In this document: piece after piece, positions 11,890 through 24,525 of the stretch
Layout: every line of letters begins with the position of its first letter
Position numbering within the stretch: the stretch's first letter is position 1
From: Pseudisothecium myosuroides
Lineage: Eukaryota; Streptophyta; Bryopsida; Hypnales; Lembophyllaceae
Length of the DNA: 64,000 bases
Direction of reading: 5' to 3'
Assembly (NCBI GenBank): GCA_951799445.1
Contig: OX637296.1
Coordinates: 3,410,001-3,474,000, forward strand
Position numbers and translations under genes: made by a program
Notes under the pieces: generated by a model
The model's database searches: none
What the model was told of the DNA's origin: nothing
The model's input: only the letters and a program-made list of their open reading frames with translations

Positions 11890-14800
11890 GGGAAGTCAAT
11901 ATTACATATGGTACATAAGCCATGTATGTCACAATTTAAAAGCCACACTATTTTTGTCAATTTATATTAGTACATTTCAAACTTTCAAATATATTCTACT
12001 GGTACATAATCGTCATAAAATGACACAAATAGAGTCTAAGTTTATTTTAGAAATATATTTCAACTCTACAATAGCTTATACCTTATAGGGTTTGAAGGGA
12101 ATCGTATATATGTTACCATTTTTAATTCCAAGAATATGAATTATGTATCCAAAATATAGCAAGATATATACCATTATTTTGATTGATAATTCAACAATTA
12201 GCATCTTTCATTTGGATGTCATTTTAACATCTACACCTTATCATGCTCAAATATAGCAATATACAAGTAGAAGATGAGATAATTTTGGAGTTTTCAAGAC
12301 TTCTAGGAAGTGCAACAATGATTCAAATTGGGTGTACAATTTGTCATTGGATTTGGCCCAATTTAAATACAAACTTATGTTACTACCGTACACCTTAATT
12401 CATGCACCTTCTATATCAAATACACAAAGTACACCATATTGGTATCGTGATTAGGCTTTCCAAACCTCTAAATTCTAAAATAGTGCAACTTTAGTAAAAT
12501 AGTGTCATACAAACTAGTAGGATAAATTAGCTTATTCAAGTTAATTCAATTGGAGCATCTCGCAGTAAGAACAGTAATTCACACTAATTTGGAAGCTATG
12601 TGCATTTGTAAGGAGCATTGATATGAAATTTCACAACATTTTACATAAAAATCAATATAATGTGGTGTACCTTATTTTCATGATATCTCAAAAGAGTATA
12701 ATTATCATCCAACATTTGTCTATCCTCATTTAAATTCATTTTTATTCATTCAATTTTGTCTAAATTTATCCAAATATTCAAATATATTATATATACTAAT
12801 TATCCAATATTTGCACTAATTAAACCACATTCATCTATAATTACTTCCACTAATTTGAGGCAACAAGGGAAGCTAGCACCATTCAAATCCTTCCACAAAT
12901 TGATTCAACTTGTGTAATTTGTTAATACCACTAGTTGGTATTTGTACTTTAGTTGGTCCAATTAGTGTAAGACGTGCAATATTTGTCTTATGCAATGTTT
13001 TTCTTATTTTGTATCTTCCTATAAGAAAAAAGTCTTTTTCCAAAATTTTAGGAATTCTAAAAAGAGACTAACTTTATTCATTGCTTTGGCTAATCTACTG
13101 ATATCAACAACACTTGTTGGGCAAAAATAATTTTTTAATATTAAATATCCTATCAAAATATATTGTATTGACTAAGATTTGTAGAAATGTAAGGCTTTGC
13201 TTTGGCTTTCTATATTCTTGTTTTACATACTAGCAAATTGTCAAAAATAACTAGTGGTTGTTTGAAGGTGTTTTAATACATGGTGTCTCTAACAATATAG
13301 CCAGATTATAGCACCTCCATGATATAAAAGGGGTATCAATTTATAGTTGGAGGTCCCTTTGTAGAGAGTTTTCATTTTCTAACATCTCAATTTTAGAAAT
13401 TTTTCAACATAAAATATAATGTTTGATATACACATACGAAGTACCTTAGGAAAAACCTTTGTAAAGTAAGTTAGGTTGTTCAAAGTGCACATGGCAACAA
13501 TGGTTCCACCACTTTAAATAATTCATCTTCTCCTTCCAATTAAAATAGGTAAGTTTGTCAAAGGATTAAGGCTATTATATAAATTGACATGCAAATTATT
13601 ATCAATGTATTTTACATCTATAAGTCTTAAGATTTTTATTTTTATTTTGGGATAATATAATGGCCCTAAATATAAAGAATAGTAGCAATACTAAAAATGT
13701 TTGTATGTATAAGTTTATACCAAGTGCAAATAAATGGGTACTAAGGTTTCTTCAAGCAAAGGTAATTTGGATTCCACTTTTTCTTAAACTTGCTCTTATC
13801 AATGTAATGAAAAGTTTTCTTCACTAATTTTTAAATCCCTAGTGGTCCAACCTTGCTCTAATACTATTTTAATACTAATTGTAAAAGCAACTTAATATTT
13901 AAAATTTCTCAATGTTCTTTGTATTAGATTTATACTTTTTGATAACTTATGTAAAACTATAACCATTAAACTTAATATTCAAGAAAGCCTAACAAAAATA
14001 ACAAAAAAATTTAAGGCTAAAAATTCAACATCATTTAAAAAAAAATTAGAGTATATCAAATTTGTTTTGCATAATTTAAACCTATAAACCAAAAGTTGTT
14101 GAATGTATTCAACAATATGGACCACTTCATTGCGCTAATATAATAAATAAAAAATTCAACTAATAAATGGTTAATAAGAATTCAACTACAAAACTTATGT
14201 CTATAAAATTTGGGATTTGGTTTGCAACACACAATCTATTATATCCCGAGGTTCAATTTATTTTTTTGTTTGTCATCTTCCTTGTGACCACTAAAATGGT
14301 TTTAAGTAGAATTGCTCTCTATAAGGCATACTTTTCAATGTCGAGGTCTCAAGGAACTTTTTATTATTTCATAACAATGAAAAGGTACTTGAAAACCTTT
14401 CAACATTTTATTTAGAAAGTCAAGGACATAAACTTGAAGGACAAGTTTGGATTAGAGACTTCAAAGACAAGTATCTTGAAAAAACTTTGACATTTTGATC
14501 CGCTGGAGATTCGTTCCTTTGGTTGGTTGTTGTGTATTGTTTCCTCTATCAATGGAAATTGTCTATGTGTTTCAAGAGAAAAATAAAAATAAAAAAACTT
14601 GTTGACATCTATGATTGATTATTGGAAAGATCTTCTCTCGATCTTTTCAATGACTTCTCACTCAATTACTAGAAAGTGCTATTAAGTATTAAAAATCATT
14701 GTGACTTTTTAGTTTACATTTATTGGAAACTTTACAAATAAGCATTTTAATTCTTGAAAATGATATAAAATTAGAAGTATTCTCTCGAAACTTTTCAATA

Positions 14801-17053
14801 GAAAATAAATTGACAAATAACAATACAAAAAATCAATACAGTGTTAGGACAATTAAAAAAATCATTCTTTAGAGAAACTATTGATAAATGTAACATTTTT
14901 GCACTTTCAGTGAAACTTCATCAGTTTAGTGGAATTTAGAAATTCTCTTACAATTTTCATTTACAATGCACTTTCAACAACTTCAAAGCTAGTGACTACC
15001 ACACACCAAGCTAATATACTTAACCCTCGGACTCATAAATGATACACTAATTGTTTATTTTAATTTCTATAACATAATTTGGCATAATTAGCAAAAACTA
15101 GATTAATTTTTAATTTTTAATTATCAATATTATTTAAAATTAATTTAAATATATCTATAATTTTAAAAAATATTTTTGAAAAATTAATACGGTACTAATG
15201 TGCTATTGTTAAACATATTGTTCAATCAAATTTAAAATTACCATTATTTTGATTCTAAGCTTCATAATTTTAATTCTTAATTTTTTGGGGCAATTTTTTT
15301 ATCAATCTTGCTAGTTCAATACTAAAATATAAATTAGGCATATATTGTGCATTTTGTAAGAACAATGTATGAAGTTTTCAAATTATTTATAAAAAATCTT
15401 ATTCATATTGGCATGTACCAAAATTAATAAAAATTTAACCCTTTAGATAGAAAATTCCTAAATCTACCTCCCATCTAAAGTATAAAAATGCCCATTATGA
15501 ATTAAAGACAAATATTAATCCCTATATTTCTTTGGCAACATGGTACAACTTTTAACATAGTCAAAGTTTTTGTTTTTAGAAAAACATTTTGAAATAAATT
15601 TTGGCTCTAAGAGTTGCCTTGATAGAAAATAAAACATAGAAATTCATGATTCAATTCCATATATAATCTTAGGAACTATAAATTTACAGTATAAAATTTT
15701 GAAAAAAATTTATAGTGAATTTTGGCACTCAAAATTCTATTGAAAGTATATATTTTTGATGTGCTATTTATCAAATTTGAAAATCACTTCTAAATCAAGT
15801 TGAACTTAGTTAGATAATAAATGTTTAAGTCTAAGAGATATAAAGCGTTTTTAATATATGGCTATTTGATTTACAGTCAACTTCAACAATTGTATATTTG
15901 CTAATACAATTGAAATAATTCAAAAATCTATGTTTAAATTTGAATGGTGACATTGGATACTTCACCATGTAAAATTATTACTGGAATGGATTAATTATTA
16001 TTAATATATAAAATTTAATATTAATTAATTAAATATACAAAATATTAACTATAATAATATGAAATGAACCAAAATTCAATTATTTTATAAGATTTATAAA
16101 AAAAAAGGATTAACAAGATCAAATACCTTGCTTATAACCTTCTAATTTAGTTATACTATATAACTTCAAAAGCTCAAAATAACCTAAATAAAAAAATCTA
16201 TGTTTAAATCTAAATATTATTTATGACAATACTCTTTTTTAGCAACAAGTTTTAGTATGATACATCCTCAACTTCTAAAGATATTTGTGGTAGAGAAAAA
16301 AATCATAAACATTTTAAAGATTTAATACAAGTTTCTGTGTACATTCACTTGCATCATAGCCTTTTCAATGAATCAAATATTCTATATGGTGTCACTTTAT
16401 TTGAGAGCTTGATACTTCAACTATTAGATACTTTTATCATTATCAATTGGAGGTGGTTGCATTATCATTGCAAAAAATGTAGATTTATGATATGGTTCCA
16501 ATAGAATAACATTAAAAAAAAGGATGAATTTTCATAGAATTTGGAAGTTTTAAGCAAAAACAAGGTCCTTGATTTGCTTATAATTGAAAACAACCTTTAA
16601 CTTTGGTGGTTGGGAATTTTAGACAACGTTGTAGATTAGATGAAAACCAAAATTGATCCCGAACTTTGAATGTAGGTTGTATTCTAAGCAACAAATATCT
16701 TTATCACTTACTTCGCAATGCTCTTGATTTTATTCAAGATTTAATCTATATTCATTATGAATGGTAGCCAAATGACTGACAAGGCCTTCAATATGTGGAC
16801 TTTCAACCACTTTCATTTGAAGAATATACCTTCTAGGATGATGATAAAAACTTTAAAATAAAAGAGTTTGCTTAGTTGATAAATACAGAAAATTGTTATA
16901 AACAAACTCAAAGATAAAAGATGAATTACTATAGCCAAAGGTAAAAGATTCATCTAATGTCTTTATGATGATGAGTAGAGCAAAGCAAATATTATTCTAG
17001 GAATTGATAGTCACATTTCATCTAATCATTAGTCTTAGGATTTTAATCCCTAA
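11890..17053. other. AT-rich gene desert
   Basis: About 5 kb of very AT-rich sequence with no coding signal or recognisable domain. It contains one dispersed repeat (12130-12370) that returns inverted at 19420-19650. The rest is probably decayed mobile-element DNA, but I could not assign it. Confidence 0.5.
12130..12370 (+). repeat. Dispersed repeat K, copy 1
   Basis: Contains GATTGATAATTCAACAATTA followed by GCATCTTTC-TTTGGATGTCATT. The same series is found in reverse complement at 19420-19650. Element type unknown and ends not defined. Confidence 0.6.
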
Positions 17054-17057
17054 TTAA

Positions 17058-17902
17058 TCCCTAAAAGGACCGTTGTCCCCTCAAGGGACAAATTAAAATT
17101 TTGATAGGTATCTACAATCTCAATTTTTGGCATAAATCTTTGATTTTTTAAATATAATTTTTTTTTTAATGAAAATATAATTTTTTATTTTACTTGGTGC
17201 CTAGGAGAAAAAGTTATGATTCTCAAATTAAAAATATTTGACTAGGCAACAAAATAAATAAATAAATAATCTTAAAAAATTACTGAAAAGTAATTTTTTA
17301 TCTGTATGGAAAGTTTTTATTCATTTCATTTGGATTATTGATGTAAAAGTTATAAAGCGTCTTGTTTTTAGGCAATTAGAGCATCTTCTTGAAAAAAAAT
17401 TGAGACAATTAGAATTTATTAATGAATACAATTTTCACAAAGTTCACCAAAAAAAGGTGTCTGTAGATTATATTTCTTGTTAGAACAATCTTACTTGTTT
17501 CAATTCCATCTTAGAACTATTTAGGGAGTTTTTCTATCTTGTACTAACTTTTATTTTAACAATGAAAAATAAATAAAAACCATGTTTGTTGCTTTTGACT
17601 CTTTTTTTAAAGACTCTCAACTCAATTTTCTATGATAAATATTATTTGCCACAAAACTCTATATTGCAAAATCTCAAGTTATGAATTTCATAGTCTTATA
17701 ATCTATAGAAAGGATGGGGAGCAAAGTAGTATTTTCACTTTAAAAACTAATATTTTAGAATCTAAGTAGCTAAAGTTTTTGAAGTCTAGTGCAAAATTGC
17801 ATTTGGATATGTCAAAAAAACAAATGTGCAACTTTTTTTCTCTTTGCAAAAGAAAATGGCAGTTTTGGAGCAGCTTTGAACAAAACATAGTCATAGAACT
17901 TA
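17058..17902 (-). mobile_element. TTAA element family A, degenerate copy (A4)
   Basis: Begins after TTAA (17054-17057) with TCCCTAAAAGGACC and the palindrome TTGTCCC-CTCAA-GGGACAA. The interior follows the order of the intact family A elements in reverse: a TTCATTTGGATT block, a CTTGTTTTT-GGCA-TTAGAGCATCTTCTT block and a terminal ATGGCAGTTTT block. The far end has decayed and no TTAA is certain there. Non-coding. Confidence 0.5.
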
Positions 17903-18059
17903 AGTGGATAAGTATAAAAAGCTAATTTATTGACTTGTGACAATTCTAAAGTATTTTCCAATTTGAAATTAATTGTGGACTCAATTAGATGATATCACCA
18001 TGAAGACCACATAAACTATTAAACATTGTCAAGCAGTAGCATGATTGTTGCCTCACTAG

Positions 18060-18170
18060 CTACAAGAGAAAGGGGTGTTTTAAGTAGTGTCCTAAACATC
18101 ACGACTTTTAAGTAATACTTAAAAGACGTGATGTCTAGGACACTACTTAAAACACCCCTTTCTCTTGTAG
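18060..18170. mobile_element. 111-bp near-perfect palindrome, CACTA-like MITE
   Basis: The two halves are reverse complements across almost the whole length, with essentially no loop. The outer sequence reads CACTACAAGAGAAAGGGG from the right end. CACTACAAGAAA is a common terminus of plant CACTA (En/Spm) transposons, so this is probably a miniature CACTA derivative. A half-element with the same start (CTACAAGAAAAAGGGG) lies at about 18611-18669. No target duplication was fixed. Confidence 0.75.
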
Positions 18171-20141
18171 TGACTACTATAGTTTTATTTCCTCAATTTC
18201 GATTAATAAATCAACAACCACAATACTTGAATGAAAGGCAGATGAAATTAGAAAAATAAATGATAAGTTTCCAAAATATGATGACAAAAGAAGCCACAAA
18301 TGCTAGAATTGCAGTGATAACTATTTAGCATGAATTTCAAAAGCTATATTTGGTGCTAGGATAAAATGCAATATGATGGAGGTGACTATATTTACCATAT
18401 TGAGACACAATAGAGCCTTTGAGGGCATAATTAGATGTACTTGTTTGTAAGTGAAAAACTTTATATAAATGTATAAATAAAGCTTGTATAAATAAAAATT
18501 AATTTTAATCTATAAAATGCTTCTTGTGTTTGATCATTCCAAGTTAAATTTTCTTTCCTTGGTGAGATGTGTCAATGATGCTTGAATTTTAGAATAATCC
18601 CTACTATGTACTACAAGAAAAAGGGGTATTTTAAGTAAGTTTTTAAGTATAGTCCTAGACATAAGATTATGAATGATGACCTCTTAGGTGATTTTCAATA
18701 AAAATTTACTAGAAACACAAATTTCTTATAATCCCCTATATTACCTTTGGATACGTGCAATTACCAAAAAACACAAAGTTAGAGTGTTTCCCCTAAATAT
18801 TTTCATGGGACTTAAAAACATTGAATCAAATTAAACAGATGTTATTAAATGGATTCTTGTTGTGATGTTTTTTGCAATGATGAATTGTAAGATTTCAATT
18901 GAGGCTTGAAATTTTATTTTTATTTTTTTATCAATACTTATATTGAGCTTGATTCTTTGAAGAAATTATTTTTTTCATGGCACTTTAGACACTTATAATT
19001 GTGTTTACTACAATATAAATAAAAATAACCTTTTTGATGGATAAATAGCTAAGATTTTGGAGATATTTTATATTCAAAGGTCTCAAAGCCATTTCTAATC
19101 ACATATTTTCACTTTTTTGTATAAATATAGTCTTTTGATAATATTACATTGACTGTATTATGATGTATATTATTTAAAACAAGTGGATGATATATATTAT
19201 ATAACTTTATACTATAGTGCATAATGTAAATGAGTGCAAATTAAATCGTATTTTAATACATAATAAAGATTTTATGGGAATTTATATGGTGCATATTTAT
19301 ATGGACATACAATCATTACAAAGACCTTTAACCATGAAAGGTTTCAAAAGCCCAATTTTGGTAGCAATATGGATATTTTTTGAGGTATACACTAGCTAGT
19401 GACAAAAGTGTATTCTCATGTTGACTTGAATCCAATGATACATGGCCCTCCCAATTTGAATCAATATTGCACATTCTAGATGTCTTCAAAGCTACAAGAT
19501 TGCCACATATTCTACGAATATGGTGCCATATTTTGAATATGATAAGGCTAAGATGTTACAATGACATCCAAAAGAAAGATGCTAATTGTTGAATTATCAA
19601 TCCAATAGTATATGTCTTGCCATATTTATTAAAACATGATTTGTATTCTAGACATTGCATATGATAAGATAAACATAAAATCATATATGTGGTTCCCAAA
19701 AGACTTCTGACATCCTAATGACTCTCCAAAACAAAAAAACTGGAAAAAATCTAAATGACCATATTTCATTCTTCATATTTCATTTTCATAAAACCTCTTT
19801 TTCTATTTGCTCTCCTAAAATAGGTGATTGATTCTAGATTTCAAGCATTTAGAATATTTTTTCAATTTTATCAACTACTTTCTTTTAATTCCCATATTGA
19901 ACCATTTTTTCAAGTACCCAATCCGTTTCTTTTGCTATTGTTTATTCTAAACAAAAAATTTGTAGATTTTTTTACCATTTTTTCAATATTTTCAAATTGC
20001 AACCGATCTTTTTCCCTATTTCACCAGCTAACTAATGAACTAAACAACAATTCTCTCCAAACTAAAATTGCTCCAAATTTCCTTGTCCCATCAAATTTGA
20101 AGATGAATCCAAATTCCAAATTTGAAACCACACCCAATTAA
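18171..20141. other. AT-rich intergenic DNA
   Basis: No gene seen. Contains a half copy of the CACTA-like palindrome (about 18611-18669) and an inverted copy of dispersed repeat K (19420-19650). The open frame at 19824-20141 is low-complexity, rich in Phe and Asn, and has no recognisable domain. Confidence 0.5.
19420..19650 (-). repeat. Dispersed repeat K, copy 2 (inverted)
   Basis: Reverse-complement match to 12130-12370, including AAAGATGCTAATTGTTGAAT and flanking blocks in the same order. Ends not defined. Confidence 0.6.
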
Positions 20142-20430
20142 GGTAATTGCACCCAATTTTAACCCCTTTCTGAAATTGACTCCTACATATTCTTGCCTAA
20201 AATGTACTCCCACTATTCATAAGAGACTAGAGATGGTTTTAGAAACACCTATTATCAACACTTTGAATATTCATAGTTTATTCTTACGGTATCCAAAAAA
20301 TGCATTCTCAAAAAATCTAGAATCCCCTTTGGACTACCAAAAAGAGCCCACAAAAAAATTCCAATATACTAATGAGAACCATGCTGAAATCAATTGAATT
20401 GCTTAAACGGTCAATTATAAGTGTAGTGAA
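20142..20430. mobile_element. MITE family L, copy 1
   Basis: Matches 59201-59484 over its length, including CCCCTTTCTGAAATTGACTC versus CCCCTTTCTAAAGCCGACCC, and the CACTTTGAATATTCA block. Ends read GGTAATTGCACCC... and ...GTGTAGTG, diverged from the GGTAACTACACC ends of copy 2. Non-coding; the overlapping open frame is not supported. Confidence 0.6.
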
Positions 20431-20585
20431 TGTAAAGAAGTAGCCCACACTATACAAACAATAAAAGAGAATAATTTTGTAGACGAAATAGTGTATAGTC
20501 ATGTATTGTAATCTTACAACCAGCCAATTTGAGCCATTTACATTTTTTTATTATAGTGTGCAATATAATGGATATATTTTGGTAA

Positions 20586-21255
20586 GCATAATTATCACTC
20601 GATCCTCATGCAATCCCAATCAAGCATGCAAAATTTCAGTTTCAAAAAAGCAAAATTCCATTTTTGGTGAATTTCTAAAGTTAATTTTCATGGTTTTACA
20701 TAATATTTTATTGTGAACAATTGGTGATGAATTTTTTTAATCCAATTGCATAGATATGTAGGGAACACGTATAAGCACATCTTTCATATTCAAAAACACC
20801 CTATTAAGTAACAAAAATATAATCTATGAAGAGTTCAATGTGAAGTGTCATATGACCTAACTTTGAAAAATAAACATCTCTATTAGATAAGTAGATCTTG
20901 GCAAAACAATTGTGCCATCATGCTCAAATGTATGAAATTAGTTATCATGTGAAGGCACAATAATTTTTTAAAATTATAATAAAGAGATATCTATTTTTCA
21001 AAGTTAGGTCATATGACACTTCACATTGAAGTCTTCATAGATTATATTTTTGTTACTTAAGAAGGTGTTTTTGAATATGAAAGATGTGCGTATGGATGTT
21101 CCCTACATATCTATGCATTCGGAAAAAAAAATTCACCAATTGTTCTCAATAAAATATTATGTAAATATCATGTAATTCCATTTTTGGTGAATTTTTTTAA
21201 ACTGAAATTTTGTATGCTTGATTGGGATTGTGTGAGAATTAAATGATTATTATGC
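20586..21255. repeat. 670-bp long imperfect palindrome (hairpin-forming)
   Basis: The left arm starts GCATAATTATCA and the right arm ends TGATTATTATGC. Both arms carry matching blocks in mirror order: CAATCCCAATCAAGCAT, TTCACCAA..., CATATCTATGCA..., AACACC.T and AGTGTCATATGACCTAACTT. Arms are about 290 bp and reach almost to a central loop near 20,930. A transcript across it would fold into a very long hairpin. Origin is probably a foldback element; no target duplication was fixed. Confidence 0.8.
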
Positions 21256-21937
21256 AAGATGAAAAATTCTATTTCTATTTCTATTTCTATGCTATGCAAA
21301 AATCTTTGAATGGTTCAAATTGGTCGGTTGTAAGATTACAGTACCCGACTGTACAAACAGCCGCTGATGAACCAAGTAAGTTTCTTCGCAGACAACTTAC
21401 TGAAGTTGCCGTGGTACCATTTGATTGAGTTCGAAGTTGGTTTTCATCTCAACCAGAGTTCAGTTGCCAATTTTCATCGAGAGCAACCCACTCAAGTATT
21501 GATCGTCTAGTTGCAATTCCATGCTATCATCATATACACCCATACTAGGTTCACCAATGTAAGTTCACTTATCTCCAAGGAGAAATCGATTGTACTCTGT
21601 AGATAGATGTCTGCATGCATGTAAAAAATATGATTGATGGAATGGTACAAGCCTATGTGGCCCAATAAGATTGAACGAATTATTTACAAACCCTGGTTTT
21701 AGGGTTAGCATCTAAACTTGAAACAACTTATTATTTTCCCTGTAATTAAGCTTAACATTGGGTTGTTGAAAGCAGGAGAACTAGTAAGTAAGCTTAATCC
21801 TTGATCAAGTGTGATCAAACTCCGAGGCAGTCACAATTGTAGAACTGTCGTAAGTTCCTTCAGGCGGATAATTGAAACATGAAAAAAAGTAACACTACTC
21901 TCGACCCTACAAGAATAAGGAAAATACTGTAGAAGGT
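21256..21937. other. Less AT-rich unique segment, no gene assigned
   Basis: About 680 bp with more balanced composition than its surroundings. A frame at 21243-21428 reads as ordinary protein for about 30 residues but matches nothing I know. It could be a decayed gene fragment trapped between elements. Confidence 0.3.
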
Positions 21938-22137
21938 AATATGCTCTAAAAGTGACCCTTTAAGGGCTGGTCCGCCTTTTTCATAGGGGTGCGTGAACAA
22001 AAATATTTTTAATTCATTTTTTAGAGAAAGAAAAATAGATGCCAAACATAACACAAGTGGTTTCATATTTTTTGAAGTATTTTTGAATTAGTTATAAATT
22101 TTCAAAGATTTCTGTTGTAGGTACCTATTTGTGACCC
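21938..22137. mobile_element. MITE family G, diverged copy
   Basis: Left end TGCTCTAAAAGTGACC resembles the G-family end TGCTCTAAAAGCGAC at 27601. Inside, a GTGGTTTCATATTTTTTGAA block followed by AATTAGTTATAAA matches the copy at 39941-40228. The right end is poorly defined. Confidence 0.45.
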
Positions 22138-22264
22138 TAGGTCTCCCAAAATGCATCCACTTGCAACTTCTAAAGTGATTTGAGGAAATCAAGGTCAATG
22201 ATTGGCTCTTGCTATAAAGAACACTTTTTTTCGATTGAATCAATGGCTAAAGTGGTCCATTTAA

Positions 22265-23188
22265 CCCCTAAAGGCCCAAGGCCTTTTTTCTGCCAAAAAA
22301 CACTCAAAACTGCCATTTCAAATTACAAAAAGTACAAAAAAATTCAAATTGTTTTTTTTTCACATCTAACCGTAGGATCTTACACCTTATTGGTATGGGA
22401 ATGTGTGGAAAAAATTTCAAATTTTTTGACCGCACAGATTGCAAGATATCTGCGTTTAAAGTGGAAAAATCAAGTTTTTCAGCACATTGCGGGACCAAAT
22501 TTTTTGACTTTAAACATTTTTAACTTAAAATTTTTGCACTACAGCGTTTTGAGCTTTAAATCTTTATAGTGGAGAATTGAGTTGAGAGTCTAGGGAAAAA
22601 AAAAAATTCAAAAAAACTTAATTATCATTCTTAAAAAAATTGTTAAGTAGAAGTAGGTACAAGATAGAAGGAAAATCTAAAATATTCATATATTTTAGAT
22701 GGAATTAAAATGCACTAATCCCAATGGTGAGATTGTTCTAGCAAGTAAATTAAACCATTCACAAAAAAAAAATTTGAAAAATTACAAAAATTGCATTCCG
22801 AAATGAATCCTACAAGTTATTTTTTTCAAGAAGATGCTCTAACTGCCCAAAAAACAAGAATGTCCATAACTTCCTCATAACAAATCCAAATGAAATGAAT
22901 AAAAGCTTTCCAGATAGACAAAAATATAATCTATGAGAAAAAAAATATTTAAAAAAAAAATTCAAAATTTTGCAAATTTTTTTTGCTGCCCCCCGTCCCC
23001 ACGCATTCCAAGAAATGGCATAACTTCTTGCTCAAAGGTCCGATTTCAAATTTTTTTTTTCTGCCACGTACCTCTCTCAATTCTTCATGTTCACAAAAAG
23101 TTTCAAAAAAATCAGGAGAAATTTTCAGCAAAAAGGTACATGCCCGAAGACGCATTTGTCCCCCGAAGGGACAATGGGCTTTTAGGGG
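22265..23188 (+). mobile_element. TTAA element family A, copy A1 (924 bp)
   Basis: Flanked by TTAA on both sides (22261-22264, 23189-23192). Terminal inverted repeats start CCCCTAAAGGCCCA (left) and CCCCTAAAAGCCCA (right, reverse complement). The palindrome TTGTCCC-CCGAA-GGGACAA (23156-23174) sits 14 nt from the right end only. It aligns over its full length with A2 (40441-41359) and, reversed, with A3 (33859-35075). Frequent stops; no transposase. Non-autonomous DNA transposon. TTAA target and CCC ends recall piggyBac, with Sola3 as the other TTAA-using candidate. Confidence 0.8.
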
Positions 23189-23351
23189 TTAAGAACCACT
23201 TCATATCCATTCAGTACCATTTTATAGGGTCGGTTTGAAGAGGAGGGTCGGTTTTACAACACACTACCTTAGACTGAAAATGAAGCTTTATTAAACTCAG
23301 GGAATCCCAACAAGGGAAGTGAGGGAGACGTGACCTCTTTGAAGTTCTTAA

Positions 23352-24521
23352 CCCCTAAAGTTGTTCAAATTTTGAACAACGGATGAATGCAGTACATCCC
23401 CAGTATGGAAAAAATGCATTTTTTCATCTGTCAATTTTTTTGAAGTTTCTTGTATTAGTTCTTTAATATTTGTATGGTATAGATTCTCAAGAACTTGCTA
23501 AGTAAATATTCTATAATTCAAAGAGTATTGGTAGGTTTGACCTTGAGAAGTAGCTTTTTTAATTCAAAAAAATATCCTTCAAAAATGACTCAAATAAAAA
23601 ATAAAATAAAAAACTTCAAAAATCACTATGATTAGAATTTAACATTTTGAACTTAAAGGGGGGGGGAATCTTGTGGAAATCACAAATATTCAGTTTACAA
23701 ATGATTTTAGAAGGAATTTTTAATTTTTGGGCTTCAAAAATTATTGAAAAATATTGGTTTGCATACTAGTTGATCTAATTGGACATATGAATATGATCTA
23801 TAGATTGTATTTTGTAACTATTGTTTGAGAGTCATTATTAAATTTTTATTCTAATTTGCATTTTATAATACTCCCTTTGTTCCAAAATGATCTTCCTATT
23901 GCAGTCTGTGACTTGTGAATTGGTCAAATCTGACTTTCGATTGCTATTGGGGACCAACAAAACAACTTTGAGTAGTAGTTCTCCCTCCATTCATGCAATC
24001 ATTAGTCAAAAGATAAATTAAATGATTAATGGGGCCAATCAACATTGTTTGTTCGTATTTTTTGTATCTCTTTGAATATTGCCCAATTGAAGGAGATGAA
24101 GCTTTTGGAGTTGGAATAAAGGGCCACACATGGGCTTAGGCATATACTAAATGCCTACAAAATGATGACCTCACTCTCAACAATTAATTGACCACTGGTG
24201 ATCTTCGAAAATGCCCAAGAAATTCTACTTTTCAATATTCCAAAAACTACATTTCAAAAAGGACTTTGAAACTCAAAGTTTCTAGAATGCTAGGAGTACA
24301 CCAAACTCTACTTATAACACAAAACAAGTTTTTAAATGTTATTTTTTGCCTTAATCTAGAATGTTTTGTCCAACAAGAAGATCATTTTGGGACGGAGGTA
24401 GTACATCTTTATAATTTTGGAAATCTAGACTATCCCCTGGTCCTTTAGGTCACAATTTGAGGTCACACAAGCCTGCCCAAAATCCCAAGTGTCCCCCGAG
24501 GGGACTTTGGGCATTTAGGGG
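23352..24521 (+). mobile_element. TTAA element family E, copy 1, with nested Stowaway
   Basis: TTAA at 23348-23351 and 24522-24525. Left end CCCCTAAAGTTG; right end, reverse complemented, CCCCTAAATGCCCAAAGTCC with the GTCCCC-CGA-GGGGAC palindrome just inside. A 531-bp Stowaway-like element lies inside; without it the element is about 639 bp. The interior matches 55396-55990 (TTTTGAACAA, TTGGTAGGT, TTCAAAAATCACTATGATTA). Non-coding. Confidence 0.65.
23871..24401. mobile_element. Stowaway-like MITE (531 bp), nested
   Basis: TA on both sides (23869-23870, 24402-24403). Ends CTCCCTTTGTTCCAAAATGA (left) and CTACCTCCGTCCCAAAATGA (right, reverse complement), the classic Stowaway terminal motif. The homologous uninterrupted sequence at about 55920 (AATAATAGATCTTCACAATT) acts as an empty site. 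Confidence 0.75.
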
Positions 24522-24525
24522 TTAA

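Noticed and set aside
22180..22569. 129-aa plus frame and similar frames in family A elements (22933-23238, 34496-34765)
   Set aside because: They fall inside non-autonomous elements, differ between copies through stops and frameshifts, and match no transposase.
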